Positions 16,610 to 26,051 are shown, counted from the stretch's first letter. The stretch is DNA of 64,000 nucleotides from Micromonospora endolithica (GCF_003626595.1 NZ_RBAK01000001.1:62001-126000), one strand, 5' to 3'. Notes: generated by a model from the letters alone, not told the origin. A program made the numbers and translations.

Positions 16610-17491
16610 TCATCGCCGAGCGCCAGCCGGCACCCGCGGCTCGCTGTGCCGTCGCCGCCGGCCATACCGTACGAGCGCCACGGCCACGACGGTGGCTGCG
16701 GCAGCGAGTGCCCACAGCAGCGGATTGCTTCGCAGGTCCGCCGGGAGTTGCTGGGCGAGCACGAACACGCCCATCACCACCACGAACCAGCCGAAGACCT
16801 TGCGCAGCACGTCGGCGGGGATCAGGCCGGCGAGTCGTCCGCCGGCCAGGCTGCCGGCGACGGCGGCAGCGGTAACCGCGACGGCCAGCCCCCAGTCGAC
16901 GCTGACGCTGGAGAGATATCCAGCCAGTCCAGCGAAGGATTTCATCGCGATGACAACCAGGGAGGTGCCGACCGCGACCGGCATCGGCAGGCCACCGAGC
17001 AGCGCCAGGGCGGGGACGACGAGGAATCCACCGCCGGCACCGATCAGGCCGGTGACCAGGCCGACGACGACACCGTCGACGACGACCCGCGCCACCGGCA
17101 GCTCCCGAGGTGCTGGCCTGCCCTCAACGTCCCTTCGGCCACGGATCATCGCGACAGCCGTCGCTAGCATCATGAGCGCGAACCCGGTCAGCAGCACTCC
17201 GGCGGGGATGAACTCTGCAAGCCGTCCGCCGGCGTACGCGCCGGTCATCCCGGCGGCGCCGAAGATCAGCCCGGTGCGCCAGCGCACCCGGTTCGCGCGG
17301 GCGTGCGGCAGCACCGCGACGGCGCTTGTCACGCCGACGACCAGCAGTGAGGTGGCGATGGCCTCTTTGGCGGGCAGGTCGGCGACGTAGACCAGCAGCG
17401 GCACGGCGAGGATTGACCCGCCACCGCCGAGCAGGCCGAGAGCGATCCCGATCAGCACGGCTCCCGCGATGGTCAGCATCAGGCCGGTCAC
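16610..17491 (-). CDS. TauE/SafE-family sulfite/sulfur permease
   Basis: A 293-aa protein with two repeats of the TauE/SafE fold: GLLGGGGSILAVPLLVYVADLPAKEAIATSLL in the first and GLIGAGGGFLVVPALALLGGLPMPVAVGTSL in the second. It has eight or so membrane helices and a basic C-terminus. Related permeases export sulfite or import small sulfur species. The GTG start overlaps the stop of the rhodanese-DUF2892 gene (GTGA), and it is the last gene of the sulfur operon. Its role is probably moving sulfite or thiosulfate made by the persulfide enzymes. Confidence 0.85.
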   Translation of the reverse strand: MTGLMLTIAGAVLIGIALGLLGGGGSILAVPLLVYVADLPAKEAIATSLLVVGVTSAVAVLPHARANRVRWRTGLIFGAAGMTGAYAGGRLAEFIPAGVLLTGFALMMLATAVAMIRGRRDVEGRPAPRELPVARVVVDGVVVGLVTGLIGAGGGFLVVPALALLGGLPMPVAVGTSLVVIAMKSFAGLAGYLSSVSVDWGLAVAVTAAAVAGSLAGGRLAGLIPADVLRKVFGWFVVVMGVFVLAQQLPADLRSNPLLWALAAAATVVAVALVRYGRRRRHSEPRVPAGARR

Positions 17492-18084
17492 GACCGGCTC
17501 GCCGTAGATGTACCGCGCAGCTGCCCGACGATGGTGTCGATGTCACAGCTCGCCCCCCGGTTGTAGGGCAGCTTGCTCAGAAGCATGCCCATCGCACACG
17601 TGTTGGTGACGGCGGCGAAAGTCAGCCCTGCGCCGATGAACGCGGCCACCCACTTCGCGCCCGGCACAACGACCGAGGCGAGGATGCTGAGCAGCACGAT
17701 CGACCCCGCGACGAGGCGGACCTGCCGCTCCAGTTCCCACCGCGGCCGGCCCGTGTTCACGGGCGCGCCCGCGCCCTGCCAGGCGACGATCCCGCCGGTG
17801 AGAACCTTGAGGTGAGGCAGCCCCGTCTGGGCGAGAGTCTGCTCGGCCTGGGTGGCGCGGACGCCGGAGCGGCAGACCAGCACCACGTCCTCGTCGAGGT
17901 GGTCACGCAGTTCGGCGCGGTGTTCCTTGAGCAGGTCCAGGGGCACGTTGTAGGAGCCGGGGATGTGGGCGGTCTCGAACTCGGCCGGGGTGCGGACGTC
18001 CAGCACTCGGGGTGCCTGGCCGGAGTCGATCAGCTCGCGCAGGGTCGCCGCGTCGAGCGTCGCAGGGGTCGGGGAGTTGGTCAT
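17488..18084 (-). CDS. Rhodanese fused to DUF2892 membrane domain (YgaP-like)
   Basis: A 198-aa protein. Residues ~10-105 form a rhodanese domain with the active Cys71 in LVCRSGVRA. The remainder is a DUF2892 domain with two membrane helices (LVAGSIVLLSILASVVV and FIGAGLTFAAVTNTCAMG). The architecture matches YgaP, a membrane-bound sulfurtransferase. A GAGGACAG site precedes ATG 18084. It lies between the MBL-rhodanese gene and the permease in a sulfur-detoxification operon. Confidence 0.88.
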   Translation of the reverse strand: MTNSPTPATLDAATLRELIDSGQAPRVLDVRTPAEFETAHIPGSYNVPLDLLKEHRAELRDHLDEDVVLVCRSGVRATQAEQTLAQTGLPHLKVLTGGIVAWQGAGAPVNTGRPRWELERQVRLVAGSIVLLSILASVVVPGAKWVAAFIGAGLTFAAVTNTCAMGMLLSKLPYNRGASCDIDTIVGQLRGTSTASRS

Positions 18085-18209
18085 GTCTGTCCTCGTTCAG
18101 TGTGGGTCCTGTCCGCAGGGCGGGCAGGGTCGGTCAGGCGGCCGGCCAGGGTGCGGCGGTCACCGTGTGGGAAAGAGCGGTTGTGAGCGGGTGTCGAGGC
18201 GACCAGCGG

Positions 18210-19610
18210 TCAGGCGGCGGGTGCCATGGTCACGCCGGCCTGGGCGGCCCGGTCGAACATGTCGTCGATCAGCACGACCTGCCGGCCGGCGTTGACCAGC
18301 AGCGACGCGGCGGCGGTGGCCCGGTAGCCGGAGCCGCAGTGCACCCACACCACGCCCGCGGGCACGTCAGCCAAGCGCTTGGGCAGATCGGGCAGTGGGA
18401 CGTGCACCGCCCCGTCGATGTGGCCGGCGTTCCACTCGTTGGTCATCCGCACGTCCAGCACCAGGTCGGGTGCCGGCAGGCGGTCGGGTGTGTGCCCGGC
18501 CTTGGCGGCGGCCAGTGACGGAAAGTCGGCGATGGTCAGCGCGCGCAGGTCGTCCGGGTCGGAAGCCCACTGCTCGGGCTGGCCGGTGGTCTGGGCGGCG
18601 GGTCGGTCGATGCCGATGCGGACCAGTTCCCGCTGGGCGGCGGCGACCTGCTCCGGGGTTTCGGCGAGCAGGGTGATCGGGACCCCCCAGTCGATGAGCC
18701 AGCCCAGCCAGGTCGACATCGGCCCGTCGAGGCCGAGGCTGACGGTGCCGGCCAGGTGTGAGGCGGCGTACGCCTTGCGGTGTCGCAGGTCGACCACCCA
18801 CTGGCCGGCGGCGATCCGCTCGCGCAGCTCGGCGGCGTCGGCTCTGGTCACCGGGCTGAGGTCGACCGGCGTAGGGCCGGTGGCGTTGGCCGCACCCATG
18901 TGGGCGTAGTAGGCCGGGTAGGCGTCGAGCCCGGCCAGGGTCTCGGTGACGAATTCGTCCGCGGCGAGCCGCATCACGGGGTTGGCCTGCTTCTCCCGTC
19001 CGATGGTCGACTCGGGCGCGTCGGCCTGGCTCGCGGAGCAGAAACTGCCAAACCCGTGGGTCGGCCACACCTGCGCCCCGTCGGGCAGCAGGTCGGCCAG
19101 GCGCCGCGCCGAGGCGTGCTGGTGGTGGGCCAACTCGTGGGCGTGCCGCTGGCCGAGCAGGTCGGTACGGCCGGTGGTGCCGAACAGCAGGGAGCCGCCG
19201 GTGAAGACGCCGACCGGCTGCCAGCCGCTGCCAGCGGCCTCGTCGAGCACGTACGACAGGTGGTGGAACGTGTGCCCGGGCGTGCCGACCACTCGCAGGC
19301 GCAGGGTGTCCGAGACGGGCACCTCGTCACCATCAGCTACCGGCATTCGATCAAAGCCCACCTCGTCGGCCGCCGCCACCAGGTAACGCGCGCCGGTGAT
19401 GCGGGCCAGTTCCAGCCCGCCGGAGACGTAGTCGTTGTGGATGTGTGTCTCCACCACGTGAGTGATCCGCACGCCCCTCTCACCCGCGAGGTACAGGACA
19501 CGATCGATGTCGCGCTGCGGGTCAACCACGATCCCCACCTGGCCGTCGGAGGCCAGGTAGCTGCGGTCGCCGAGCGACGACGTCGCGATGACGGTCACCT
19601 CGATTGCCAC
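18210..19610 (-). CDS. MBL-fold persulfide dioxygenase with two rhodanese domains (CstB/BigR-operon type)
   Basis: A 466-aa protein. The N-terminal metallo-beta-lactamase fold shows HIHND (56-60), PGHTFHHLSY and WPTHGFGSFC. The middle rhodanese domain (VVDLRHRKAYAASH) lacks its Cys. The C-terminal rhodanese keeps it in VHCGSGYRA (~Cys424). This is the architecture of CstB, which oxidises persulfides and transfers sulfur to form thiosulfate. GTG 19610 follows AAGGGAGAAGC and gives a normal MBL start; 26 more codons upstream overlap the operator. A CsoR-type site at 19632-19647 is immediately upstream. Confidence 0.88.
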   Translation of the reverse strand: MAIEVTVIATSSLGDRSYLASDGQVGIVVDPQRDIDRVLYLAGERGVRITHVVETHIHNDYVSGGLELARITGARYLVAAADEVGFDRMPVADGDEVPVSDTLRLRVVGTPGHTFHHLSYVLDEAAGSGWQPVGVFTGGSLLFGTTGRTDLLGQRHAHELAHHQHASARRLADLLPDGAQVWPTHGFGSFCSASQADAPESTIGREKQANPVMRLAADEFVTETLAGLDAYPAYYAHMGAANATGPTPVDLSPVTRADAAELRERIAAGQWVVDLRHRKAYAASHLAGTVSLGLDGPMSTWLGWLIDWGVPITLLAETPEQVAAAQRELVRIGIDRPAAQTTGQPEQWASDPDDLRALTIADFPSLAAAKAGHTPDRLPAPDLVLDVRMTNEWNAGHIDGAVHVPLPDLPKRLADVPAGVVWVHCGSGYRATAAASLLVNAGRQVVLIDDMFDRAAQAGVTMAPAA

Positions 19611-19631
19611 TGCTTCTCCCTTCACGCACAC

Positions 19632-19647
19632 ATACCCCCAGGGGTAT
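19632..19647. promoter_or_regulatory. CsoR/CstR-type operator upstream of persulfide dioxygenase
   Basis: ATACCCCCAGGGGTAT is a near-perfect palindrome of the kind bound by CsoR/CstR repressors (ATACCCnnnnGGGTAT core). It lies 22 bp before the GTG of the MBL-rhodanese gene. A sister site precedes the repressor gene itself (20031-20046). Confidence 0.75.
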
Positions 19648-19739
19648 GCAGGAAACAGACTTCTGCCTTGTTTTGGCACATAGTTCACCCGCTCACGTCG
19701 CCGTTGTCCGGCGACTGAGCAGGCGCTCTCAGCTGTGGA

Positions 19740-20009
19740 TCAGGCGAGGGCCAGGAAGAGCTTCTCCAGCTCCTCCTCGGTCATCTCCGTGGCCTCGCCG
19801 CGCTCACGGGCGGCGTTGCATTGCCGCATACCCGAGGCGATGATCTTGTATCCCGCCCGGTCGATCGCCTTCGACACGGCGGCGAGCTGGGTCAGCGCCT
19901 CCCGGCAGTCCTGCCCGCTCTCCATCATCTCGATGACCGCATTCAACTGCCCCCGCGCTCGCTTGAGCCGGGTCAACGCCTCGCTGGTCATCTCGGGTCG
20001 AAGCTTCAC
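19740..20009 (-). CDS. CsoR-family repressor, CstR-like persulfide sensor
   Basis: An 89-aa DUF156/CsoR-family protein: RLKRARGQLNAVIEMMESGQDCREALTQL...IIASGMRQC. The two Cys (35 and 64) have the 29-residue spacing of the CstR pair (Cys31/Cys60 in the staphylococcal protein). The His of copper-sensing CsoR, four residues before the second Cys, is Gly here. This favours persulfide over Cu(I) sensing and fits the downstream persulfide dioxygenase operon. GTG 20009 follows GGGAGGTG; the CsoR-type site at 20031-20046 implies autoregulation. Confidence 0.85.
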   Translation of the reverse strand: MKLRPEMTSEALTRLKRARGQLNAVIEMMESGQDCREALTQLAAVSKAIDRAGYKIIASGMRQCNAARERGEATEMTEEELEKLFLALA

Positions 20010-20030
20010 TGGACACCTCCCGCAATCAAC

Positions 20031-20046
20031 ATACCCCCGGGGGTAC
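20031..20046. promoter_or_regulatory. CsoR/CstR-type operator upstream of the cstR-like gene
   Basis: ATACCCCCGGGGGTAC, one mismatch from a perfect palindrome, 22 bp before the GTG of the repressor gene. The spacing to the start is the same as at the other site of this operon. Confidence 0.75.
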
Positions 20047-20562
20047 CGTGTCCGCCACCAAGCCCCCAACAGTCATCGGTTAGGTCGACCACGCATCCGC
20101 AACCGATGCGATTGCCAGCCATCCGCCTCAACCACCGGGGGAGACACCGGCGCAACCGGCGTGATCAGCACGCCCTACAGGGCGAGACAACCGGCGCTAA
20201 TGCCGTCAAATGGAGACTCGAACGCCCAGAAGGTCAGCGAGCAGAGACTGGCCTGTGAAGGTTGAGGCGGTTCACCCGATGAGACCACGCCCGTCCGCAT
20301 CGGCCGCGGGCCAGCATCCCGCCAGTGGAGAATGCCGAGTAACGACCGCGCCTTCTCAATACCCCGTGGCACCACAACGAGACGTCCCGATGGTGGAACC
20401 CGCCGGTCGCCTGCGATCCAAGATCGGCTGGCGGCGACAGCCCCGGCTGGCCCCTGAGTCATCGGCCGCCTCGTCCGGCTGTCCGGGATCTGCGCAGCCA
20501 TCCACCCCGATGCGAAGGCCGTAGACGTAATGGGGCGGCCTGCCGCAGGGAAGGAGTAGTGG
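20047..20562. other. Stretch without a supported gene
   Basis: About 515 bp between the leftward cstR-like gene and the rightward ligase gene. Long open frames here lack start signals and typical codon use. It presumably carries the cstR promoter at its left end and the ligase promoter at its right end (AAGGAG at 20551-20556 is the ligase ribosome site). No repeat was seen. Confidence 0.35.
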
Positions 20563-21921
20563 ATGGGTAGGGGCATGGTCGGGCTGCTGCGCGACACCCG
20601 CAGAGCCAGGCGGCAGGGACCGGATGCAGTGCAGTGGCGGCAACGGGACCGCCTCGCCGAGATCGTGGCCGTCGCGCGTGCCGGTTCGCCGTACTACCGC
20701 CACCTCTACCGGGATCTCCCGGCGCGGGTCGAAGATCCCACGCTGCTACCCGTGAGCAGCAAGCAGGAACTGATGGCACGCTTCGACGAGTGGTCCACCG
20801 ACCGGGAGGTGACACTCGAAACGTGCCTCGCGTTTGTCGATGACCCTGGCCTGGTTGGTCAGCGTTTCCTGGGCAGGTACACGCTCGCCACGACCTCGGG
20901 AACCACGGGCACCCGGGGCATCTTCCTCGTCGACGCCCGCAGCCTCGCCGTAGCCGCCGCCTTGGCCGTCCGCATGATGACCGCCTGGCTCAACGCCAGG
21001 GACGTCATCAGGATCGTCGCCGGTGGCGGGCGCATGGCGATGGTGACCGCGACGGGCGGCCACTTCGCCTCCACTGTCGCCGCGGCCCGCCTACGTCGGC
21101 GCGGCGACAGGGTCGCGGTCATCCCGGTGGGGACGCCCCTGCCAGAGATGGTGGCGAGACTGAACCGTTTCCGCCCGCTCGTCCTCGCCCCCTACGCCAG
21201 CATCGGCGCGCTGCTGGCCGGCGAGCAGGACGTCGGCCGCCTGCACATCAACCCGGTGCTCGTGGTGCTCTCGGCCGAAGGACTTCCACTGCGGGAGTAC
21301 GACCGGATCGCCCAGGCGCTGCACACCAAGGTCCGGCACAGCTATGCCGCCACGGAATGCCCGTTCCTCAGCTACAGCTGCGAGCACGGCTGGCTGCACA
21401 TCAACAGCGACTGGGTCATCTGCGAGCCCGTCGACGCCGACGGCCGGCCCACTTCGCCGGGCGAGCGGTCGCACACCGTGCTGATCAGCAACCTGGCCAA
21501 CAGGGTGCAGCCCATCCTGCGCTACGACCTGGGCGACAGCGTCCTGCAGCGGCCCGACCCGTGTCCCTGCGGCAACACGCTGCCGGCGGTCCGCGTGCAG
21601 GGCCGCACCGCCGACCTGCTCACCTTTCCCACTGGCGATGGCGGGCACGTCACGATCCCCCCGCTGGCCTTCGACACGCTGCTGGACCGCATCCGACACA
21701 TCGACCTGTTCCAGATCGTGCAAACCGAACCAGCAACCCTGCGCGTCCGCCTACAGTCTGCGGCCGGCGCCGACCCTGAGGCTGCGTGGGAGGCGGCGCA
21801 GAGGCAACTCATTGGTCTCCTCACCGAACACAACCTTCGGCATGTCACGCTCGAGCGCGCTGAGGAGCGACCACAACAGTCCGCGGCCGGCAAGTACCGC
21901 CCCGTCATCCCGCTCAGCTGA
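20563..21921 (+). CDS. Phenylacetate-CoA ligase-like (PaaK/CapK) adenylate-forming enzyme
   Basis: A 452-aa AMP-binding protein of the PaaK/CapK group. It has the phosphate loop TLATTSGTTGTRG (~108-120), HSYAATECPF (~265-274), the adenine/ribose region LRYDLGD (~318-324), and a Cys-Pro-Cys-Gly segment (DPCPCGNTLPAV) typical of this subfamily. ATG 20563 follows AAGGAG. Such enzymes activate aromatic or other acids as CoA or carrier thioesters; the substrate is unknown. It stands alone: the nearest genes run the other way, and no paa or carrier protein gene is nearby. Confidence 0.82.
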   Translation: MGRGMVGLLRDTRRARRQGPDAVQWRQRDRLAEIVAVARAGSPYYRHLYRDLPARVEDPTLLPVSSKQELMARFDEWSTDREVTLETCLAFVDDPGLVGQRFLGRYTLATTSGTTGTRGIFLVDARSLAVAAALAVRMMTAWLNARDVIRIVAGGGRMAMVTATGGHFASTVAAARLRRRGDRVAVIPVGTPLPEMVARLNRFRPLVLAPYASIGALLAGEQDVGRLHINPVLVVLSAEGLPLREYDRIAQALHTKVRHSYAATECPFLSYSCEHGWLHINSDWVICEPVDADGRPTSPGERSHTVLISNLANRVQPILRYDLGDSVLQRPDPCPCGNTLPAVRVQGRTADLLTFPTGDGGHVTIPPLAFDTLLDRIRHIDLFQIVQTEPATLRVRLQSAAGADPEAAWEAAQRQLIGLLTEHNLRHVTLERAEERPQQSAAGKYRPVIPLS

Positions 21922-22162
21922 TCGACAGCCCGTGACGCTAGTGGCGCCCGCATGGCGCGCCTCAAGTCAGGCCGGGCAGGTCGCGCTTCACGGGACCGCC
22001 CGGTGGCCGGGGGTAGGGAGCAGCCACGTCGGGGCGCCAGCCGAGGAATGCGGACCAGCGCGACGGCCGGAAGCCAGCGTCGAACCGGGGGTGACTAGGA
22101 CCCCGTGCCGCAGCGCGTCACCGGATGGATAGCCCAGGAGGTGTTGCCCCCGGGACGCTCGA

Positions 22163-22774
22163 TCATCGCCGCTGCTCTCGCTGGTATTCGCGAGATTCGC
22201 GCCACGCGTCGATGCCCGCCTTTGCGGCTACGCCGGCGACTACCAGCGCGGCGACCGGGTCGGCCCACCACCAGCCGAGAGCGGCATTGAGCCCCAGCCC
22301 GACCAACAGGCTGACCGACAGGTAGTTCGACACCCACGTCTCCTGGGACTGGGCGAACACAGCCTGGTTGTCCAGCGCTCTCGCGGTGCGGCGTTGGGCG
22401 ACGGCGACCGGGATCATGACAGCGAGGGCCACAACGTTGAGGGCGATGCCGACGAGCGACGCATCGGGGCGCTCCCCGTCGATCAGGTCCGAGATGGACT
22501 TGTAGGTGACGTAGCCGGACAGGGCGAGGAAGCTGCCGGCGATGAGGCGCAGCGCCGATGCTTGGCGGGCACGGGCCCCGCCGCGCAACTGCCAGACGAT
22601 GACGGCGGCGGCGAAGACCTCGATGGTGGAGTCGATGCCGAAGCCGACCAGGGCGATGGAGCCGGCGATGAGGCCGGCGGTGACCGCGACGGCTCCCTCG
22701 ATAACGTCCCAGCCGATGATGAGCCAGGCGAGGCGCTGCGCCCTCCGGCGCAGCGCCTCGTCCCGGCCGGTCAC
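22163..22774 (-). CDS. Cation-diffusion-facilitator-like transporter (short type)
   Basis: A 203-aa protein with 5-6 membrane helices. Motifs typical of a short CDF-like family are GSIALVGFGIDSTIEVFAAAV and LGWWWADPVAAL. It lacks the C-terminal cytoplasmic domain of standard CDF exporters. The GTG 22774 overlaps the stop of the P1B-4 ATPase gene (GTGA), so it is translated with it. A closely similar gene lies at 39871-40587, also downstream of a metal-sensing ArsR protein. It probably exports a divalent metal. Confidence 0.8.
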   Translation of the reverse strand: MTGRDEALRRRAQRLAWLIIGWDVIEGAVAVTAGLIAGSIALVGFGIDSTIEVFAAAVIVWQLRGGARARQASALRLIAGSFLALSGYVTYKSISDLIDGERPDASLVGIALNVVALAVMIPVAVAQRRTARALDNQAVFAQSQETWVSNYLSVSLLVGLGLNAALGWWWADPVAALVVAGVAAKAGIDAWRESREYQREQRR

Positions 22775-24741
22775 CCGACGCTGACCTTCGCCGGCGCCGC
22801 CGCGGTGTCTCCCGCCACCGGAGTGGTGGCCGACGGCGGTAGGGCGTGGGCGCGGCCGGCCCGTACACCGTTGGCGATGATGACGACCTCGGCGATCTCG
22901 TGGACGGCGACGACCGCCGCCAGACCAAGCACACCGAACAGCGACAGCGGCATGAGACCGACGATGATCGCCAGCGACAGGCCGACGTTCTGCAGCATGA
23001 TCCGGCGGGCACGACGGGCGTGATCGAGGGCCTGGGGCAGGTGGCGAAGGTCCTCACCCATCAACGCCACGTCGGCGGTTTCGATCGCCACATCGGTGCC
23101 CATGGCGCCCATGGCCACGCCGAGGTCGGCCGTGGCCAGGGCCGGGGCATCGTTGACGCCGTCACCGACCATTGCCGTGGGTCGCTGGGCGCGCAGCTGC
23201 TCGACGATGCGGGCCTTGTCCTCCGGGCGCAGGTCGGCGTGCACGTCGGTGATGCCGGCCTGGGCAGCGAGGGCGGTCGCGGTGGCGTGGTTGTCGCCGG
23301 TGAGCATCGACACCTGGTAGCCGCCGCGGCGAAGCCGCTCGACCACCTCGCCCGCCTCCGGTCGCAGCTCGTCACGGACCGCGATCGCGCCGACGAGTTG
23401 GCCGTCGTCCTCGATGAGCACGGCGGTGGCGCCGGCGTGCTGCATGCGCTCGACGGTGTCGGCGAGCTCACCGGGGTGCAGCCAGCCGGGGCGGCCCAGC
23501 CGCACGGTGCGCCCGTCGACGACACCGACCAGCCCGGCGCCGGTGATCGCCTCGACGTCGGCGGCCGGCCGCGGCGTGTCCACGGCGGCGAGGATCGCCC
23601 GAGCCAGGGGATGTTCGCTGCGCGCCTCCAGCGCGGCGGCCAGCTCCAGCACCCGCTCGCGGCTGGCACCGCCGGTCGCGGCGACCTCGATGACGGTGGG
23701 CCGGTTGCGGGTCAGGGTGCCCGTCTTGTCTAGCGCCACCCCGCGGATGGTGCCCAACGCTTCCAGCGCGGCGCCGCCCTTGACGAGCACGCCGAGCTTG
23801 CTGGCGGCGCCGACCGCGGCGACCACGGTGACCGGCACGGAGATCGCCAGCGCACACGGCGAGGCGGCGACCAGGACGACCAGGGCCCGTTCGATCCAGG
23901 TGGCGGGGTCGCCGAGCAGGCTGCCGAGCACGGCGATGAACGCGGCGGCGATCATCACCCCGGGAACGAGGGGTTTCGCGATGCGGTCGGCGAGGCGCTG
24001 GCTGGCGCCCTTGCGGGCCTGTTCGGCCTCGACGATCCGCACGATCCGCGCCAGGGAGTTGTCCTCGGCGGTGGTGGTCACCTCCACCTCGAGTACGCCG
24101 GTGCCGTTGATCGACCCGGCGTAGACCTCGCTGCCGGTGTCTGCCTCGACCGGTACGGATTCGCCGGTGATGGCGGAGACGTCCAGGGCGCTGCGGCCGG
24201 CGCGGATGATGCCGTCGGTGGCGATCCGCTCGCCGGGCCGCACCAACATCACCTCGCCGATGCGCAGATCGGCCGGGGCGACGGTCTGTTCCCGGCCGTC
24301 GCGCAGCACGGTGGCCTGGGCGGGCACCAGCGCGAGCAGGGCGCGCAGACCGCGCCGGGTCCGCGCGAGGGAGTACTCCTCCAGGCCTTCGGAGATGGAG
24401 TAGAGGAACGCGAGCATCGCGGCCTCGCCGACCTCGCCGAGTAGCACGGCGCCGACCGCGGCGATGGTCATGAGCGTGCCGACGCCGATCTTGCCGCGGG
24501 CGAGGCGGCGCAGCGTGGAGGGCACGAACGTCCACGCGCCGACGGCGAGCGCGAGCGCCTGCAGGGTGAGCTCGACTGGTCGCGGGGCGCCGGACCAGCC
24601 GGCGATCAGTCCGGCCAGCAGCAGGACGCCGGCCACGGCGGCGGCGCGCAGTTCGGAGACCTCCCAGATCCGCTCGGGCTCGCGCTCCTCGGCTTCGTCG
24701 GTGCTGGGCTTGTCGTCGCCGCAGCCGCAGGCGTCGCTCAT
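22771..24741 (-). CDS. P1B-4-type heavy-metal ATPase (Co/Zn/Cd/Ni class)
   Basis: A 656-aa P-type ATPase. Instead of an HMA domain the N-terminus carries a short CGCGDD motif (5-10). It has TGES (192-195), SPC as membrane metal motif (294-296), DKTGT (338-342), SEHP, GDGVND and a helix-8 HEIAE motif. SPC plus an HE-containing last membrane block is the P1B-4 signature (CtpD/CzcP-like; Co, Zn, Cd, Ni or Fe). Substrate cannot be fixed by sequence alone, but the CmtR-like sensor upstream suggests Cd/Pb/Zn. Located 98 bp after the exchanger gene, coupled to the CDF-like gene. Confidence 0.9.
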   Translation of the reverse strand: MSDACGCGDDKPSTDEAEEREPERIWEVSELRAAAVAGVLLLAGLIAGWSGAPRPVELTLQALALAVGAWTFVPSTLRRLARGKIGVGTLMTIAAVGAVLLGEVGEAAMLAFLYSISEGLEEYSLARTRRGLRALLALVPAQATVLRDGREQTVAPADLRIGEVMLVRPGERIATDGIIRAGRSALDVSAITGESVPVEADTGSEVYAGSINGTGVLEVEVTTTAEDNSLARIVRIVEAEQARKGASQRLADRIAKPLVPGVMIAAAFIAVLGSLLGDPATWIERALVVLVAASPCALAISVPVTVVAAVGAASKLGVLVKGGAALEALGTIRGVALDKTGTLTRNRPTVIEVAATGGASRERVLELAAALEARSEHPLARAILAAVDTPRPAADVEAITGAGLVGVVDGRTVRLGRPGWLHPGELADTVERMQHAGATAVLIEDDGQLVGAIAVRDELRPEAGEVVERLRRGGYQVSMLTGDNHATATALAAQAGITDVHADLRPEDKARIVEQLRAQRPTAMVGDGVNDAPALATADLGVAMGAMGTDVAIETADVALMGEDLRHLPQALDHARRARRIMLQNVGLSLAIIVGLMPLSLFGVLGLAAVVAVHEIAEVVIIANGVRAGRAHALPPSATTPVAGDTAAAPAKVSVG

Positions 24742-24839
24742 CGGGCACCTGCCCGGTAGGGAGCCGGACGGTTGCGCGCTGCCGCGGGCTGAGGGCGGCG
24801 TGGGGGGTTGGCGTGCATGGGTGCATTCTCCGATCGGTG

Positions 24840-26051
24840 CTACAGGGACTTGATCAGCTCGGGGACGTGACGGCGCTGCCGGATGAGCAGCACGATGGCC
24901 AGCACGGTGTAGGCGACGGCGATGACGTAGCGGATGTTCGGTGCTGGCAGCACGAACTGCACGGCGAACAGGCCGAACAGCAGGGCGGCTTCACCGCGGG
25001 TCAGTCGCAGGTCGGTCAGGACGGCCACGCCGAGCAGCGTCTGGGCGGTGGTGAGCACCAGCTCCTCGGTCTGCCGGGCGTCCAGCGGCAACCCGGCGAA
25101 CTCCCCGCCGCCGAGGTAGAACGCGACCGGCAGGCACGCGATCAGCAGAGTCCACTGGTTCAGCTTCGCGGCCAGCAGCGCACCCATCCCGTCGTCGGCG
25201 CGCCCACGCAGCGCGAACGTGATCGCGACGATGACCTCCGGGGCTTCGGAGGCGACCGGGGCCAGCCACTGCACGAGCAGAAACTCGTCGATGCCCAGGT
25301 CGGCGCCCGCGCCAACGAGGGCGCCACCGAAGGGTTCCGCGGCGGCCAGGATGATCGCCCCGGCGGCGATAAATAGGGCGGCGACCAGGCCACGCCGGCG
25401 GCCGGCCGGCTGAGCGGCGACGGTGGCGGCCACTCCGGCGAGTTCTTCCTCGCCTTCCTCCTTTCCGCGGATCCGCCACAGGTAGGCGGCGAACAGTCCG
25501 CCGAGCACCAGCGAGTCGTACCAGGCCAGCCGGCCGGTCAGCGGGATGACCAGGGCGTAGATGGTGGCGATGGCGAGGAACACGATCTCGGTGCGGCGGT
25601 GTGACTGCAAGGTCACGGCGTTGCGTTCGCCGCGGACGCCGCGGCGGCGTACCGCGTAGATGGCGAAGATGACCAGCAGCGGCCAGGCCACGCCGATCAG
25701 CAGGCGGTTCGCGCCGGTCATGTTCGCCGTGGCGTAGGCGGCGTACTCGGGCTGGTGCCCCGCGGTGTAGGCGAAGTAGATGTCCACCGCATACTCGGGC
25801 AGGATCGCCACCAGCGCCAGGATGGCCAGCGCGAGGCTGCCGGAGATGTCCACCCGGGCGGCCTCCGAGGCCCACATCAGCAGCGCCACCGAGGCGAGCA
25901 CGGCGGCGCCGAAAACGGCCACCGCCGCCACCGGCGCCAACTCCACCCCGGCCAGCCGAATGATCACCGCCGGGGCGGCGACCGCCACCGCGAGGGCGAT
26001 ACGAGCCCCGGCGCCCCGGCCGGTGACGGTGGTTTCGATCTCAGCGCCCAT
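24840..26051 (-). CDS. Sodium/calcium-exchanger-family membrane antiporter
   Basis: A 403-aa protein with ~10-11 helices and two inverted repeats of the Na/Ca exchanger superfamily. The first contains AILPEYAVDIYFAYTAG (with GANRLLIGVAWP), the second WLAPVASEAPEVIVAITFAL, matching the alpha-1/alpha-2 ion-binding segments. It is similar to cation antiporters found in CmtR/cadmium operons of actinobacteria. The start at 26051 overlaps the lspA stop by 11 bases. It probably exchanges a divalent cation for protons or sodium. Confidence 0.82.
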   Translation of the reverse strand: MGAEIETTVTGRGAGARIALAVAVAAPAVIIRLAGVELAPVAAVAVFGAAVLASVALLMWASEAARVDISGSLALAILALVAILPEYAVDIYFAYTAGHQPEYAAYATANMTGANRLLIGVAWPLLVIFAIYAVRRRGVRGERNAVTLQSHRRTEIVFLAIATIYALVIPLTGRLAWYDSLVLGGLFAAYLWRIRGKEEGEEELAGVAATVAAQPAGRRRGLVAALFIAAGAIILAAAEPFGGALVGAGADLGIDEFLLVQWLAPVASEAPEVIVAITFALRGRADDGMGALLAAKLNQWTLLIACLPVAFYLGGGEFAGLPLDARQTEELVLTTAQTLLGVAVLTDLRLTRGEAALLFGLFAVQFVLPAPNIRYVIAVAYTVLAIVLLIRQRRHVPELIKSL

